From CAITSH01 sp025356665 (lineage in GTDB: Bacteria > Pseudomonadota > Gammaproteobacteria > Burkholderiales > SG8-39): DNA of 64,000 bases. The notes under the pieces were generated by a model. The model was given only the letters and a program-made list of their open reading frames with translations, did not search any database and was not told the origin of the DNA. The DNA lies in contig JANXRV010000019.1 of the NCBI GenBank assembly GCA_025356665.1, positions 204,283 through 268,282 of the forward strand, written 5' to 3'. This document shows positions 8,385 through 15,887 of this stretch, piece after piece; the first letter of the stretch is position 1, and every line of letters begins with the position of its first letter. The position numbers and the translations under genes were made by a program.

Positions 8385-8402
8385 CTACCTCTACCTCTAC
8401 CT
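8385..8402. repeat. CTACCT microrepeat before the Tat-protein gene
   Basis: Three tandem copies of CTACCT lie about 50 bases upstream of the Tat-protein start. This is one of several unrelated spacer microrepeats in the window. Confidence 0.6.
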
Positions 8403-8431
8403 GATGCCGCTACGCTATTCCCCATGAACGC

Positions 8432-9049
8432 TTAAACCATAGAGAGCGCTTCCGTTTCAATTTCAAAAAACGCCTTCGAAAAACGCCCTACATGCCGATA
8501 AAAAAGCGTTTCATCACACGCATCCAAGGCAATTGAAAACTGTCTGAAACTGGGCTCAATATAGTTGATAAATAACTGTTTTTGTTGCTGCGCCGCAGCA
8601 ACCGTTGATCCGCGCATGACCAGATGGCGCATGATTTCGCACAGCGCGGCAATATGATCTTCATAAATACCCGCCCCGCCCAGCCTGGCCAAGCCCAGAG
8701 CGGCGAGCTCTTCGCGTAGTTGCACCAACCTTCTTTCCTTCATTGAATCAGATGCATAGTGAAGTGCATAGGGCGTGACCAAGGCCTTGCCGGTGCTGAT
8801 GAAAACCCGCGAATACTCAAACCCGACCGTCTCAGGATCGGCCTGCCGGCAAGCCGACTGCAGCGCGGCCCAGCTGGATGCCAAAACTGCCCCCGCCTCC
8901 GCATCCACCGGTGCGGCTTCTGCAATTGCGGCAAGCAGCCCCGCATCCGGACCATCAAAGTAAAGCCTCGCGAGCAACGCGTAGTACTCAGCACGGGCGC
9001 GATCCTCATCATTGAGCATGGGCTCGAACTGCAAAGGTAGGGAACTCAT
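8432..9049 (-). CDS. TorD-family molybdoenzyme chaperone
   Basis: A 205-residue all-helical cytoplasmic protein. Near the start, DEDRARAEYYALLARLYFDG is the typical entry to TorD/DmsD folds. The centre has VGFEYSRVFIS and TPYALHYAS, close to the family's E(Y)xRLF…PYxS motif. These chaperones bind the Tat signal of a molybdoenzyme subunit and hold it for cofactor insertion; FdhA is the obvious client. I chose ATG 9049 because AGGAGG sits five bases upstream. The GTG at 9067 would place that ribosome-binding site inside the gene. Confidence 0.85.
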   Translation of the reverse strand: MSSLPLQFEPMLNDEDRARAEYYALLARLYFDGPDAGLLAAIAEAAPVDAEAGAVLASSWAALQSACRQADPETVGFEYSRVFISTGKALVTPYALHYASDSMKERRLVQLREELAALGLARLGGAGIYEDHIAALCEIMRHLVMRGSTVAAAQQQKQLFINYIEPSFRQFSIALDACDETLFYRHVGRFSKAFFEIETEALSMV

Positions 9050-9078
9050 TCGGACCTCCTCAGGCACATCTCAAGCAG

Positions 9079-11190
9079 TCAAGGCTTGGGGTTCTTCACG
9101 TCGTGAATCGACATTTCATTTTGGTTTTCCATCATGTCAATGACGCGGCAGTCGGCGCACATCGTCAGACGCTTGAGCGCGCCTTCACCGGAAAACATCG
9201 AATGCAGCTTGAGCTTCGCCGTCATGTTCGCGACCATCTGGCGCGTTCCGAAGGGCTTGGCGCATTTGACGCAATTGAAGGGCTCGGCCTCGTTGAGAAC
9301 ACGCTCTTCCCTCGCCGCAGCAGACAGCAGCAGGCGCGGCGTCAGGGTGATGGCTTTTTCAGGACAGGTCGTTTCGCACAGCCCGCATTGCACGCAATTG
9401 CGCTCAATGAACTTGAGCATGGGTTTGTCGCGCCCGTCAACCAGCGCCGACTCCGGGCATGCGCCGACACATGACATGCAAAGGGTGCAGGTATCTTTGT
9501 TGACACTAACCGTACCCCAGGGTGCACCGGCGACAAGCGCAATCTCATCTATGGCCTTCGGGGCGTTTTTTGCGAGATGTTCGAAAATAAACTCAAGGGA
9601 ACCGCGCTTCTCGTTGGCCAGGTTGAACAAACCCGGTTTGGAGACGCCACGCGCCGGCTTAAGTTCCCACAGCGCCGTTTCCAGCGCCTTGAACTCAAGA
9701 TCGCGAAGCAGGCTGAGATGCCTGCCTTCGTAACCCAGCGCGTTCAGTATGGTCTGGCCGAAGCCCATTTGCGTTTCGATTGCCCCACCATAGTGCTCGG
9801 CCTCGTCCCCCGTCGCGAACACCACAATCTGGCTCGCGCCGTAGGCAATCGCCCCCAGCAGCACATCCAAACCGACAGAAGCAACATGATGGACTTCGAG
9901 CGGCATGACGCGCGCTGGGAGGCCTTTGCCACGACGCGCCATGCGCGCGAGCTGCTCACGTCCCTGGGCGCCACTATGCAACAGTACGCAGCCGTCCTTG
10001 CCGCCGGCCTGTGCATAGGTGCTGAGCAACTTCTTCAGTCTCGCCCCGAGCTCAGGCACCTTCGGGTAGCCGTAAGTCAAGGCGCCAGACGGACAGACCG
10101 TGGCGCAACCGCCACAACCCATGCAAAGATGCGGCTCGACCCTGATCTTGTCACCGGCCGACACGATCGCCTGGGTGGAGCAGGTGTCAATGCAATTGGT
10201 GCACCCGGTCTTGCCCGAGCGCCCGTGGGCGCACAGCTTTTCGTTGTACTGGAAATACTTCGGCTTTTCGAACTCCCCGACCAATTGCCCCAGCGTGGCG
10301 ACGGCAAGTGCCTGCTCTAGCGGGTCGGCACCGGGTGCGAAATAGCCTTGCGGCAGTTGGGGCGTCTTCAGCGACGGCGTACGCGACAAGTCGAGCACGA
10401 TGTCAAAGGTCTCGCTGCGACTGGTATCTTTCCTCGTAAAATCGATGGCACCGATCGCGCCGCAGGCCTTGACGCAAGCGCGGTGCGACGTGCACTTGTC
10501 CATGTCGACCTGGTAGGAAAAATCGATGGCCTGCTCGGGACAGGCGTTGATGCAGGCGTTACAGCGTGTACACGCCTCCAGGTCGATCGCATTGGCCTGT
10601 TCCCATTGCACTTGGAAGGCACCGAGCCAGCCCCCGACAGAGGTCACCTTCCCCGACCAGACCGGATAGCCGCGCTCGCTTGGCAATTCCGCGCCGGCTT
10701 TGCCGGCACCGGTCATCAGCACGTTCACGTCGAGTTGTCCGGCCAGTTTTTCTGCCCAGGCGAGTGCGGCGGCCCCCTCGCCGATGATCAGCAGTTGTCC
10801 GCCCGACTGATACGCTACGCTGGACACCGGCTCGGCTTCGGGCAGGTCTGCCATCGCCAGCAAAGCGGCGATTTTGGGCGTGGCGAACTTGCCTTCCTTA
10901 GACCAACCGGCGGCTTCGCGGATATTGATGAACTTGAGCACGACCGGCGCGCCAGCCTCGCCGGCGAGCTCATTGAACAGCGGCGCCTCCTGGGTGCAGG
11001 CGACCACGCAGCTCTCGTCCTGCAACGCGGCAACGAAACTATCCGCCTCGCCGCGGCAAAGCTCGTGATGAATGCGGATGGGTTGCCCCAGTTGCAGCGC
11101 TTTTTCCAGAGCCTTGGCATCGAGCGCCATGGTCTGGTTGCAATCGCATAATTTCAATGTCTTGCCGACGAGCGCCATAGGGTCTGCCAC
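9079..11190 (-). CDS. Multi-cluster 4Fe-4S protein of the FDH locus
   Basis: A 703-residue cytoplasmic polyferredoxin. Clusters of Cys appear at 207–217 (CTRCNACINACP), 233–243, 320–337 (CxxCxxxC with a distant first Cys), 356–366 (CMGCGGCATVCP), 568–578 (CTLCMSCVGACP) and 599–609 (CVQCGLCETTCP), enough for about six [4Fe-4S] centres. Residues ~130–165 (LLIIGEGAAALAWAEKL) resemble a degenerate nucleotide-binding segment. A further CVKC (640–643) and CADC (678–681) may bind zinc or iron. It is routinely found with DUF3305/DUF3306 and TorD beside betaproteobacterial fdhA. An electron-transfer or maturation role is likely, but the partner is unknown. Confidence 0.85.
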   Translation of the reverse strand: MADPMALVGKTLKLCDCNQTMALDAKALEKALQLGQPIRIHHELCRGEADSFVAALQDESCVVACTQEAPLFNELAGEAGAPVVLKFINIREAAGWSKEGKFATPKIAALLAMADLPEAEPVSSVAYQSGGQLLIIGEGAAALAWAEKLAGQLDVNVLMTGAGKAGAELPSERGYPVWSGKVTSVGGWLGAFQVQWEQANAIDLEACTRCNACINACPEQAIDFSYQVDMDKCTSHRACVKACGAIGAIDFTRKDTSRSETFDIVLDLSRTPSLKTPQLPQGYFAPGADPLEQALAVATLGQLVGEFEKPKYFQYNEKLCAHGRSGKTGCTNCIDTCSTQAIVSAGDKIRVEPHLCMGCGGCATVCPSGALTYGYPKVPELGARLKKLLSTYAQAGGKDGCVLLHSGAQGREQLARMARRGKGLPARVMPLEVHHVASVGLDVLLGAIAYGASQIVVFATGDEAEHYGGAIETQMGFGQTILNALGYEGRHLSLLRDLEFKALETALWELKPARGVSKPGLFNLANEKRGSLEFIFEHLAKNAPKAIDEIALVAGAPWGTVSVNKDTCTLCMSCVGACPESALVDGRDKPMLKFIERNCVQCGLCETTCPEKAITLTPRLLLSAAAREERVLNEAEPFNCVKCAKPFGTRQMVANMTAKLKLHSMFSGEGALKRLTMCADCRVIDMMENQNEMSIHDVKNPKP

Positions 11191-11192
11191 TT

Positions 11193-11229
11193 ACTTAAGG
11201 GACTTAAGGGTTCAGTTAAGGGTTCAGTT
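11193..11229. repeat. ACTTAAGGG / GGGTTCAGTTAA microrepeats
   Basis: ACTTAAGGG occurs twice in tandem (11193–11210), followed by nearly two copies of GGGTTCAGTTAA (11208–11229). They occupy the leader just upstream of the polyferredoxin start at 11190. No ribosome-binding site is obvious between them and the ATG. Confidence 0.6.
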
Positions 11230-11282
11230 GCCAATATGAAAGCCCGCGCATGGTAGCAGGGAAGCCGCCGCCGGCAAGGCGC

Positions 11283-11969
11283 CTATCCGCGCTTGGTCGT
11301 TTCCGGCTTCACGGTGACGGGCGTTAGTGACTGCGCCGAATCGAGCGCCATCGGTGCTATTGGTGACATGGGTGACATGGGTGACATGGGTGACATGGGT
11401 GACATGGGTGACATGGGTGACATGGGTGACACGGATGACATAGGTGCCACTGATGCAGGCGCCCCGCCGTCAGCAGGCACCGCAGCCGGATGCGAAACCG
11501 CGTCAACGATAAGCGGGTCTGGATCCGTGCCCTCCGCCTTCTTTTCCTCGAACAGAAACAGGCTTTTCGACTGGTTGAGCTTGCGCAGCAGCGCCTCCGG
11601 GATGGGATCCTCTATGCTGTAATCGTCGATATAAATGTCGAGCTTGTCCATGGCCGCAAAACCAAAATGCGGGTCATTGAACAGCTTTTTAAGCGCGGCG
11701 CGCTTGAGCGCCTCATCGACGCCAGGTTTAAGGAACTCGCGATACTCCGACGCAATACCCCGCAACGAATCCACCGGCGGCAACGGAACCACCGGCGCCG
11801 CTGCCGTCGGCGCACCGGCCTCGTTGCCTGCGCTGACGGGCTTGCCAACGGTTTCAGGCACGGAAACCTGCGCCGCCGCCTCAGTCGCTGCCGTTTCCTG
11901 CGCGTCTTTGGCCGCGATCTTGCGGCTTGACCAGCGCGATAAAAACGGCGGTTCTTCGCGTTCTGTCAT
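11283..11969 (-). CDS. DUF3306 protein with Met-Ser-Pro tandem repeat
   Basis: A 228-residue protein beginning MTEREEPPFLSRWSSRK, then a Pro/Ala-rich linker and the conserved core DSLRGIASEYREFLKPGVDE, LFNDPHFGFAAMDKLDIYID and PIPEALLRKLNQSKSLF. This core is the DUF3306 signature. The C-terminal ~70 residues are low complexity and contain seven perfect Met-Ser-Pro repeats. DUF3306 is found next to DUF3305 and fdh genes, and its function is unknown. The start overlaps the DUF3305 stop by four bases. The tail is probably a disordered, length-variable extension. Confidence 0.85.
   Translation of the reverse strand: MTEREEPPFLSRWSSRKIAAKDAQETAATEAAAQVSVPETVGKPVSAGNEAGAPTAAAPVVPLPPVDSLRGIASEYREFLKPGVDEALKRAALKKLFNDPHFGFAAMDKLDIYIDDYSIEDPIPEALLRKLNQSKSLFLFEEKKAEGTDPDPLIVDAVSHPAAVPADGGAPASVAPMSSVSPMSPMSPMSPMSPMSPMSPMSPIAPMALDSAQSLTPVTVKPETTKRG
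11365..11427. repeat. Seven perfect 9-bp repeats (GACATGGGT) inside DUF3306 gene
   Basis: Seven identical 9-base units run without interruption from 11365 to 11427, flanked by decayed copies (GACACGGAT, GACATAGGT). Because the unit is a multiple of three, copy-number change lengthens or shortens the Met-Ser-Pro tract without a frameshift. The perfect identity points to recent expansion. Confidence 0.95.
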
Positions 11970-12454
11970 ACTTTTTTCGTATCACCTCGATCACGCTTCG
12001 CCCCGAGAAACGAGGGCGGACGGCTGCGCTTTTTCACCTCGGGTTTGTAATGCGCCACAACGTAAGCGGATAGCCAGTCGTGCAGTTGCGGCGGAAGGGG
12101 CACGCCGTCCACACGCTCTTGCGCGTCCATCATGCGTGCCGCCTCGTTATAACTGAGGGTCACAGCTGAGGGTCGCGGTGGACCGTCCTCCTGCCGCCAA
12201 ACCACAAAGGCAAAAGCCTGTTCGGCGCTGATATTGAGGTAATACCCCTCTGCCTCGTCCCGATACAGCGCGATAACAAACCCTGGGTGCAACCACAATT
12301 CCTGCTTGCCGCCCTCTTTCAGGCATCGCGCTAGGGCCCCGGCCGGTTCCTCATCGGGCACCACGCCAACGGCTTCCCATTGTTCGGATTGCCAACGGTT
12401 GTCCAGCAGGGTTTTCTGCATGAGCACCGCCACAGCAAGACTTGGACGCTCCAT
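11966..12454 (-). CDS. DUF3305 protein
   Basis: A 162-residue protein opening MERPSLAVAVLMQKTLLDNR and continuing with WQSEQWEAVGVVPDE. It also has ELWLHPGFVIALYRDEAEGY, YYLNISAEQAFAFVVWR and TLSYNEAARMMDAQERVD. These are the conserved phrases of DUF3305, a family of unknown biochemical role linked to formate dehydrogenase clusters. It is the first gene of the leftward FDH operon and is coupled to DUF3306 through a 4-base overlap. The Arg/Lys-rich end (KKRSRPPSFLGAKR) is basic. Confidence 0.85.
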   Translation of the reverse strand: MERPSLAVAVLMQKTLLDNRWQSEQWEAVGVVPDEEPAGALARCLKEGGKQELWLHPGFVIALYRDEAEGYYLNISAEQAFAFVVWRQEDGPPRPSAVTLSYNEAARMMDAQERVDGVPLPPQLHDWLSAYVVAHYKPEVKKRSRPPSFLGAKRDRGDTKKV

Positions 12455-12472
12455 CGGATGCTCTATACTATT

Positions 12473-12503
12473 AGGGTTTGCAAATAACCCTGACTAATCA
12501 GGG
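12473..12503. promoter_or_regulatory. Nested inverted repeats in the fdh / moaA divergent spacer
   Basis: AGGGTT (12473–12478) pairs with AACCCT (12486–12491), and CCCTGA (12488–12493) pairs with TCAGGG (12498–12503). The two palindromes overlap, so only one could form as RNA at a time. They sit in the 76-bp spacer between two divergent operons that share molybdenum biology. A shared operator or small leader structure is possible. No typical ModE box was seen. Confidence 0.4.
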
Positions 12504-12530
12504 GCTATACGACTTAGCATACCCCAGCGA

Positions 12531-13622
12531 ATGACCGACCGCATCATACCCATCACTGACGCACGCCGTGCCAAACCCCTGCCGCAAAGCACGGCGCCGG
12601 CCGCGAGAGTGCCCGACTCCGCCCTGTCTGACGCACGCGGACGGCGCCTGCACGACCTGCGCATCTCGGTTACGGACCGCTGTAATTTTCGCTGCACCTA
12701 TTGCATGCCCAAGGAAGTCTTCGACAAGGACTACGCCTACCTGCCCCATGCAGCCCTGCTGTCCTTTGAAGAAATCACGCGCATCGCGCGCGTTTTCGCC
12801 GACCAAGGGGTGCAGAAAATCCGCCTCACCGGCGGCGAACCACTGCTGCGCAAGAACATTGAAAAGCTGATCGAGATGCTCGCCGCAATTCCCGGCATCG
12901 ACCTCACGCTGACCACCAACGGCTCCCTGCTGGCGAAAAAAGCCCGCTCACTCAAAAGCGCCGGTCTCAACCGCGTGACGGTCAGCCTGGACGCCATTGA
13001 CGATGCCACCTTCAAGGCCATGAACGACGCCGATTATCCGGTGGCTGACGTGCTGGAGGGCATCGCCGCTGCCGCTGAGGCGGGCTTCTCGCCGATCAAG
13101 GTCAACATGGTGGTCAAGCGCGGCGCCAATGAACACGCCATCCTGCCCATGGCGCGCCACTTCAAGGGCAGCGGTCACATCCTGCGGTTTATCGAATTCA
13201 TGGACGTCGGTGCGAGCAACGGCTGGCGCATGAACGATGTCATACCATCGGCCGAGGTGGTGGCGATGATCAATGCCGAGGCGCCGCTTGTCGTCGCCGA
13301 TCCCAATTACAGCGGCGAAGTTGCCGAGCGCTGGCGCTACGCCGATGGCGCGGGCGAGATCGGCGTGATTTCATCGGTCACTCAGGCTTTTTGCAGCACC
13401 TGCACACGCCTGCGACTATCGACCGAGGGCATGGTCTACACCTGCCTGTTCGCCACCGATGGCTACGACCTTCGCGGCATGTTGCGCGGCGATGCCGACG
13501 ACGCGGCGCTCAAGGATGCCATCAGCCGCATCTGGCGCGCCCGCAGCGACCGCTATTCGGAAATCCGCACCGCCGACACCGTGCGCGACAGCAAAATAGA
13601 AATGAGCTACATCGGCGGATGA
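12531..13622 (+). CDS. moaA: GTP 3',8-cyclase MoaA
   Basis: A 363-residue radical-SAM enzyme that makes the first intermediate of molybdopterin from GTP. The N-terminal cluster is CNFRCTYCMP (Cys51, Cys55, Cys58). The second [4Fe-4S] site uses Cys288, Cys291 and Cys305 (FCSTCTRLRLSTEG). The C-terminus ends in the Gly-Gly pair needed for catalysis (SYIGG). Residues 1–40 are an extension compared with E. coli MoaA. It is the first gene of a five-gene operon in which every junction is an ATGA overlap, and it is divergent from the FDH locus. No strong ribosome-binding site precedes the ATG. Confidence 0.97.
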   Translation: MTDRIIPITDARRAKPLPQSTAPAARVPDSALSDARGRRLHDLRISVTDRCNFRCTYCMPKEVFDKDYAYLPHAALLSFEEITRIARVFADQGVQKIRLTGGEPLLRKNIEKLIEMLAAIPGIDLTLTTNGSLLAKKARSLKSAGLNRVTVSLDAIDDATFKAMNDADYPVADVLEGIAAAAEAGFSPIKVNMVVKRGANEHAILPMARHFKGSGHILRFIEFMDVGASNGWRMNDVIPSAEVVAMINAEAPLVVADPNYSGEVAERWRYADGAGEIGVISSVTQAFCSTCTRLRLSTEGMVYTCLFATDGYDLRGMLRGDADDAALKDAISRIWRARSDRYSEIRTADTVRDSKIEMSYIGG

Positions 13623-14467
13623 CAGCCTCCCTCAAACCGGCGATCACCCGCGCCTCCCGCCCCCTCACCTTCGAGGTCGAGGCGATAAACGAGCGCGGCG
13701 AAACAACAACGACGCCCATCGCCGGCGAAAACCCGCTCACCCTGTATATCGACAAGCGCGAGATCGTCACGCTGATGACGCTGGGCCAGGCGCCCGAAGC
13801 CCTCGCCATAGGCTATTTGCGCAACCAGCGTCTGGTCCGCTCGATAGCCGACATTAAAGCGGTGCAGGTCGACTGGGAAACCGATTCGGTCGCCGTCACC
13901 ACGCGCCAAGGCATCAAGGGTCTCGATGACAAAATGAAAAAGCGCACCGTCACGACCGGATGCGGCCAAGGCACGGTGTTTGGCGACTTGATGGAGGAAA
14001 TCGACACCATCAAGCTGCGCCATGACGTGACGCTGTCGGAAGAAACCCTCTACAGCCTGCTCGAAGCGGTCCGCCAGCATGAAACAATCTACAAATCGGC
14101 CGGCGCCGTGCACGGCTGCGCCCTTGCGAGCAACACCCCCGCCGGCTCCAAGATCATCAGCTTTGTCGAGGACGTCGGCCGCCACAACGCGGTGGACGCC
14201 ATTGCCGGTCGCATGTGGCTCGATGGCATAGATGGGTCGGACAAGATTTTTTACACCACCGGCAGACTCACCTCCGAGATGGTGATCAAGGCGGCACAAA
14301 TGCAAATCCCCTTTCTGGTCTCGCGCTCCGGACTGACGCAAATGGGCTGGAATATCGCCGCACGCATCGGCATCACCATGCTCGGGCGCGCCGTCAACAA
14401 GCATTACCTGCTGTTCACCGGCAAGCAGCGCTTCGTCAAGCCGGTTTCGCCGACCCTGCTGGCATGA
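13619..14467 (+). CDS. fdhD: Formate dehydrogenase sulfurtransferase FdhD
   Basis: A 282-residue protein that passes sulfur from a cysteine desulfurase to the Mo cofactor of formate dehydrogenase. Family phrases include AGENPLTLYIDKREIVTLM, AIGYLRNQRLV, SAGAVHGCALA, FVEDVGRHNAVDAIAGRMWL and TTGRLTSEMVIKAAQMQIPF. The sulfur-relay loop reads TTGCGQGTVF, with Cys115 but no second Cys three residues later, where the E. coli protein has a CxxC pair. Its presence here pairs with FdhA across the divergent spacer. ATG 13619 overlaps the moaA stop by four bases. Confidence 0.95.
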   Translation: MTASLKPAITRASRPLTFEVEAINERGETTTTPIAGENPLTLYIDKREIVTLMTLGQAPEALAIGYLRNQRLVRSIADIKAVQVDWETDSVAVTTRQGIKGLDDKMKKRTVTTGCGQGTVFGDLMEEIDTIKLRHDVTLSEETLYSLLEAVRQHETIYKSAGAVHGCALASNTPAGSKIISFVEDVGRHNAVDAIAGRMWLDGIDGSDKIFYTTGRLTSEMVIKAAQMQIPFLVSRSGLTQMGWNIAARIGITMLGRAVNKHYLLFTGKQRFVKPVSPTLLA

Positions 14468-15288
14468 GCCTGATCGGAAACCTCCTGCGCAGCACGTCGG
14501 CACGCCCCGTCGCGAAGGTCGACGCCGAGGCCGATGCCGCCGGCAAGGAAAGCGCAGAACTGCGTCGGCTATACCTCGACATGCTGCAGCGAACCATCAT
14601 CAACACCGTCTACGAAGACCCGGCGCAAACCTTTGGCACCACCTATCAGCCGGAAGTGCGTGAGATAGGCTCCGACTGGCCGTCTGTGGCGCACAGCATG
14701 ATAGGCAACCGGCGCATGAGCAACCTGCGCCGCGCCTGCGAGGAGGTGATCGCCGAACGCATCCCGGGCGACTTCATCGAGACCGGCGTGTGGCGTGGCG
14801 GCGCCTGCATCCTGATGCGCGCCGTGCTCAAGGCCTGGAACATCACCGACCGCCGCGTCTGGGTGGCCGACTCCTTTGAAGGCCTGCCACCGCCGACACC
14901 GGACAAATACCCCGCCGACCGCGGCGATAATTCCTTCGAGTACCGAGAACTCGCCGTGTCGCTCGAACAGGTTCAAGCCAATTTCGCCAAGTACGATTTG
15001 CTCGACGAGCAGGTGCAGTTTCTCAAGGGCTGGTTCAAGGACACGCTGCCTGCGGCGCCGATAGAACGCCTCGCCGTGCTGCGCCTGGATGGCGACATGT
15101 ACGAGTCAACCATGGACGCGCTCAATGCGCTGTATCACAAGGTGTCGCCTGGGGGCTTTGTCATCGTCGATGATTTCATCCTGCCCAAGTGCCGCGCCGC
15201 CATCGCCGATTTTCGCAAGGCCAGGGACATTAGCGAAGACATCATCGACATCGACGGCGCCGGCGTGTACTGGCGCAAACTGAAATGA
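14464..15288 (+). CDS. TylF/MycF-like O-methyltransferase in the Moco operon
   Basis: A 274-residue SAM-dependent methyltransferase of the macrocin O-methyltransferase (TylF) family. Motif I is DFIETGVWRGGACILMRAVL. Next comes VWVADSFEGLPPPTPDKYPAD. The divalent-metal and substrate segment is LRLDGDMYESTMDALNALY with GGFVIVDDF. Known relatives methylate sugar hydroxyls in macrolides or glycans. No glycosyl or polyketide gene is nearby; instead it is locked by 4-base overlaps between fdhD and mobA. Whether it acts on a cofactor intermediate or is a passenger cannot be told. A truncated reading is unlikely, since the length is normal. Confidence 0.85.
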   Translation: MSLIGNLLRSTSARPVAKVDAEADAAGKESAELRRLYLDMLQRTIINTVYEDPAQTFGTTYQPEVREIGSDWPSVAHSMIGNRRMSNLRRACEEVIAERIPGDFIETGVWRGGACILMRAVLKAWNITDRRVWVADSFEGLPPPTPDKYPADRGDNSFEYRELAVSLEQVQANFAKYDLLDEQVQFLKGWFKDTLPAAPIERLAVLRLDGDMYESTMDALNALYHKVSPGGFVIVDDFILPKCRAAIADFRKARDISEDIIDIDGAGVYWRKLK

Positions 15289-15887
15289 TCGCGCCCGACC
15301 ACCTCAACCAGATCACCGGCATGATCCTCGCCGGCGGCCAGGGTCGGCGTATGGGCGGTGTCGACAAAGGCCTCAAGACCTTCCGCGGCAAGCGCCTGGT
15401 CGATCACGCCTTCGAACGACTGGCACCGCAGGTGGCGGGCGTAATCATCAATGCCAACCAGAACCTGAGCGCCTACCGCGAACTCGGCGTGCGTGTGGTC
15501 AGCGACGCCATCGAAGGCTACGCCGGTCCCCTTGCCGGACTCCACGCCGGCCTGTCCGTCTCAAAGCGCCCCTACCTTGCCACGGTGCCCTGCGACTCGC
15601 CCTTCCTGCCCGCCGACCTGGTCGCCCGCCTTTACAGCCATCTGGATGATGCCGGTGCCGAGATCGCGGTGGCCAAAACCGGAGACCAGGCGCATCCGGT
15701 GTTTTCCCTGGTGCGGCGCGGCGTACTCAACCATCTCACCGACTTTCTCAAGGGTGGTGGCCGCAAGATCGACGCCTGGTATTCAACGCTGTTCGTTGTG
15801 GAAGTCGCCTTCGACGACCAGCCGGACGCCTTCTCCAACATCAACACGCTCGAAGAATTGCAGGCACACGAGAAAAAGCCGGTATGA
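15285..15887 (+). CDS. mobA: Molybdenum cofactor guanylyltransferase MobA
   Basis: A 200-residue nucleotidyltransferase that adds GMP to Mo-molybdopterin to make the MGD cofactor used by FdhA. The N-terminal GTP loop is GMILAGGQGRRMGGVDKGL, followed by YAGPLAGLHAGL and the metal site VPCDSPFLPADLV. Family phrases near the end are HPVFSLVRRGV and FSNINTLEELQ. It overlaps the methyltransferase gene before it and moeA after it by four bases each. Confidence 0.97.
   Translation: MIAPDHLNQITGMILAGGQGRRMGGVDKGLKTFRGKRLVDHAFERLAPQVAGVIINANQNLSAYRELGVRVVSDAIEGYAGPLAGLHAGLSVSKRPYLATVPCDSPFLPADLVARLYSHLDDAGAEIAVAKTGDQAHPVFSLVRRGVLNHLTDFLKGGGRKIDAWYSTLFVVEVAFDDQPDAFSNINTLEELQAHEKKPV

Noticed and set aside
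12455..12530. Moco riboswitch upstream of moaA
   Set aside because: The spacer is only 76 bases with two short dyads; the multi-stem Moco aptamer would not fit.
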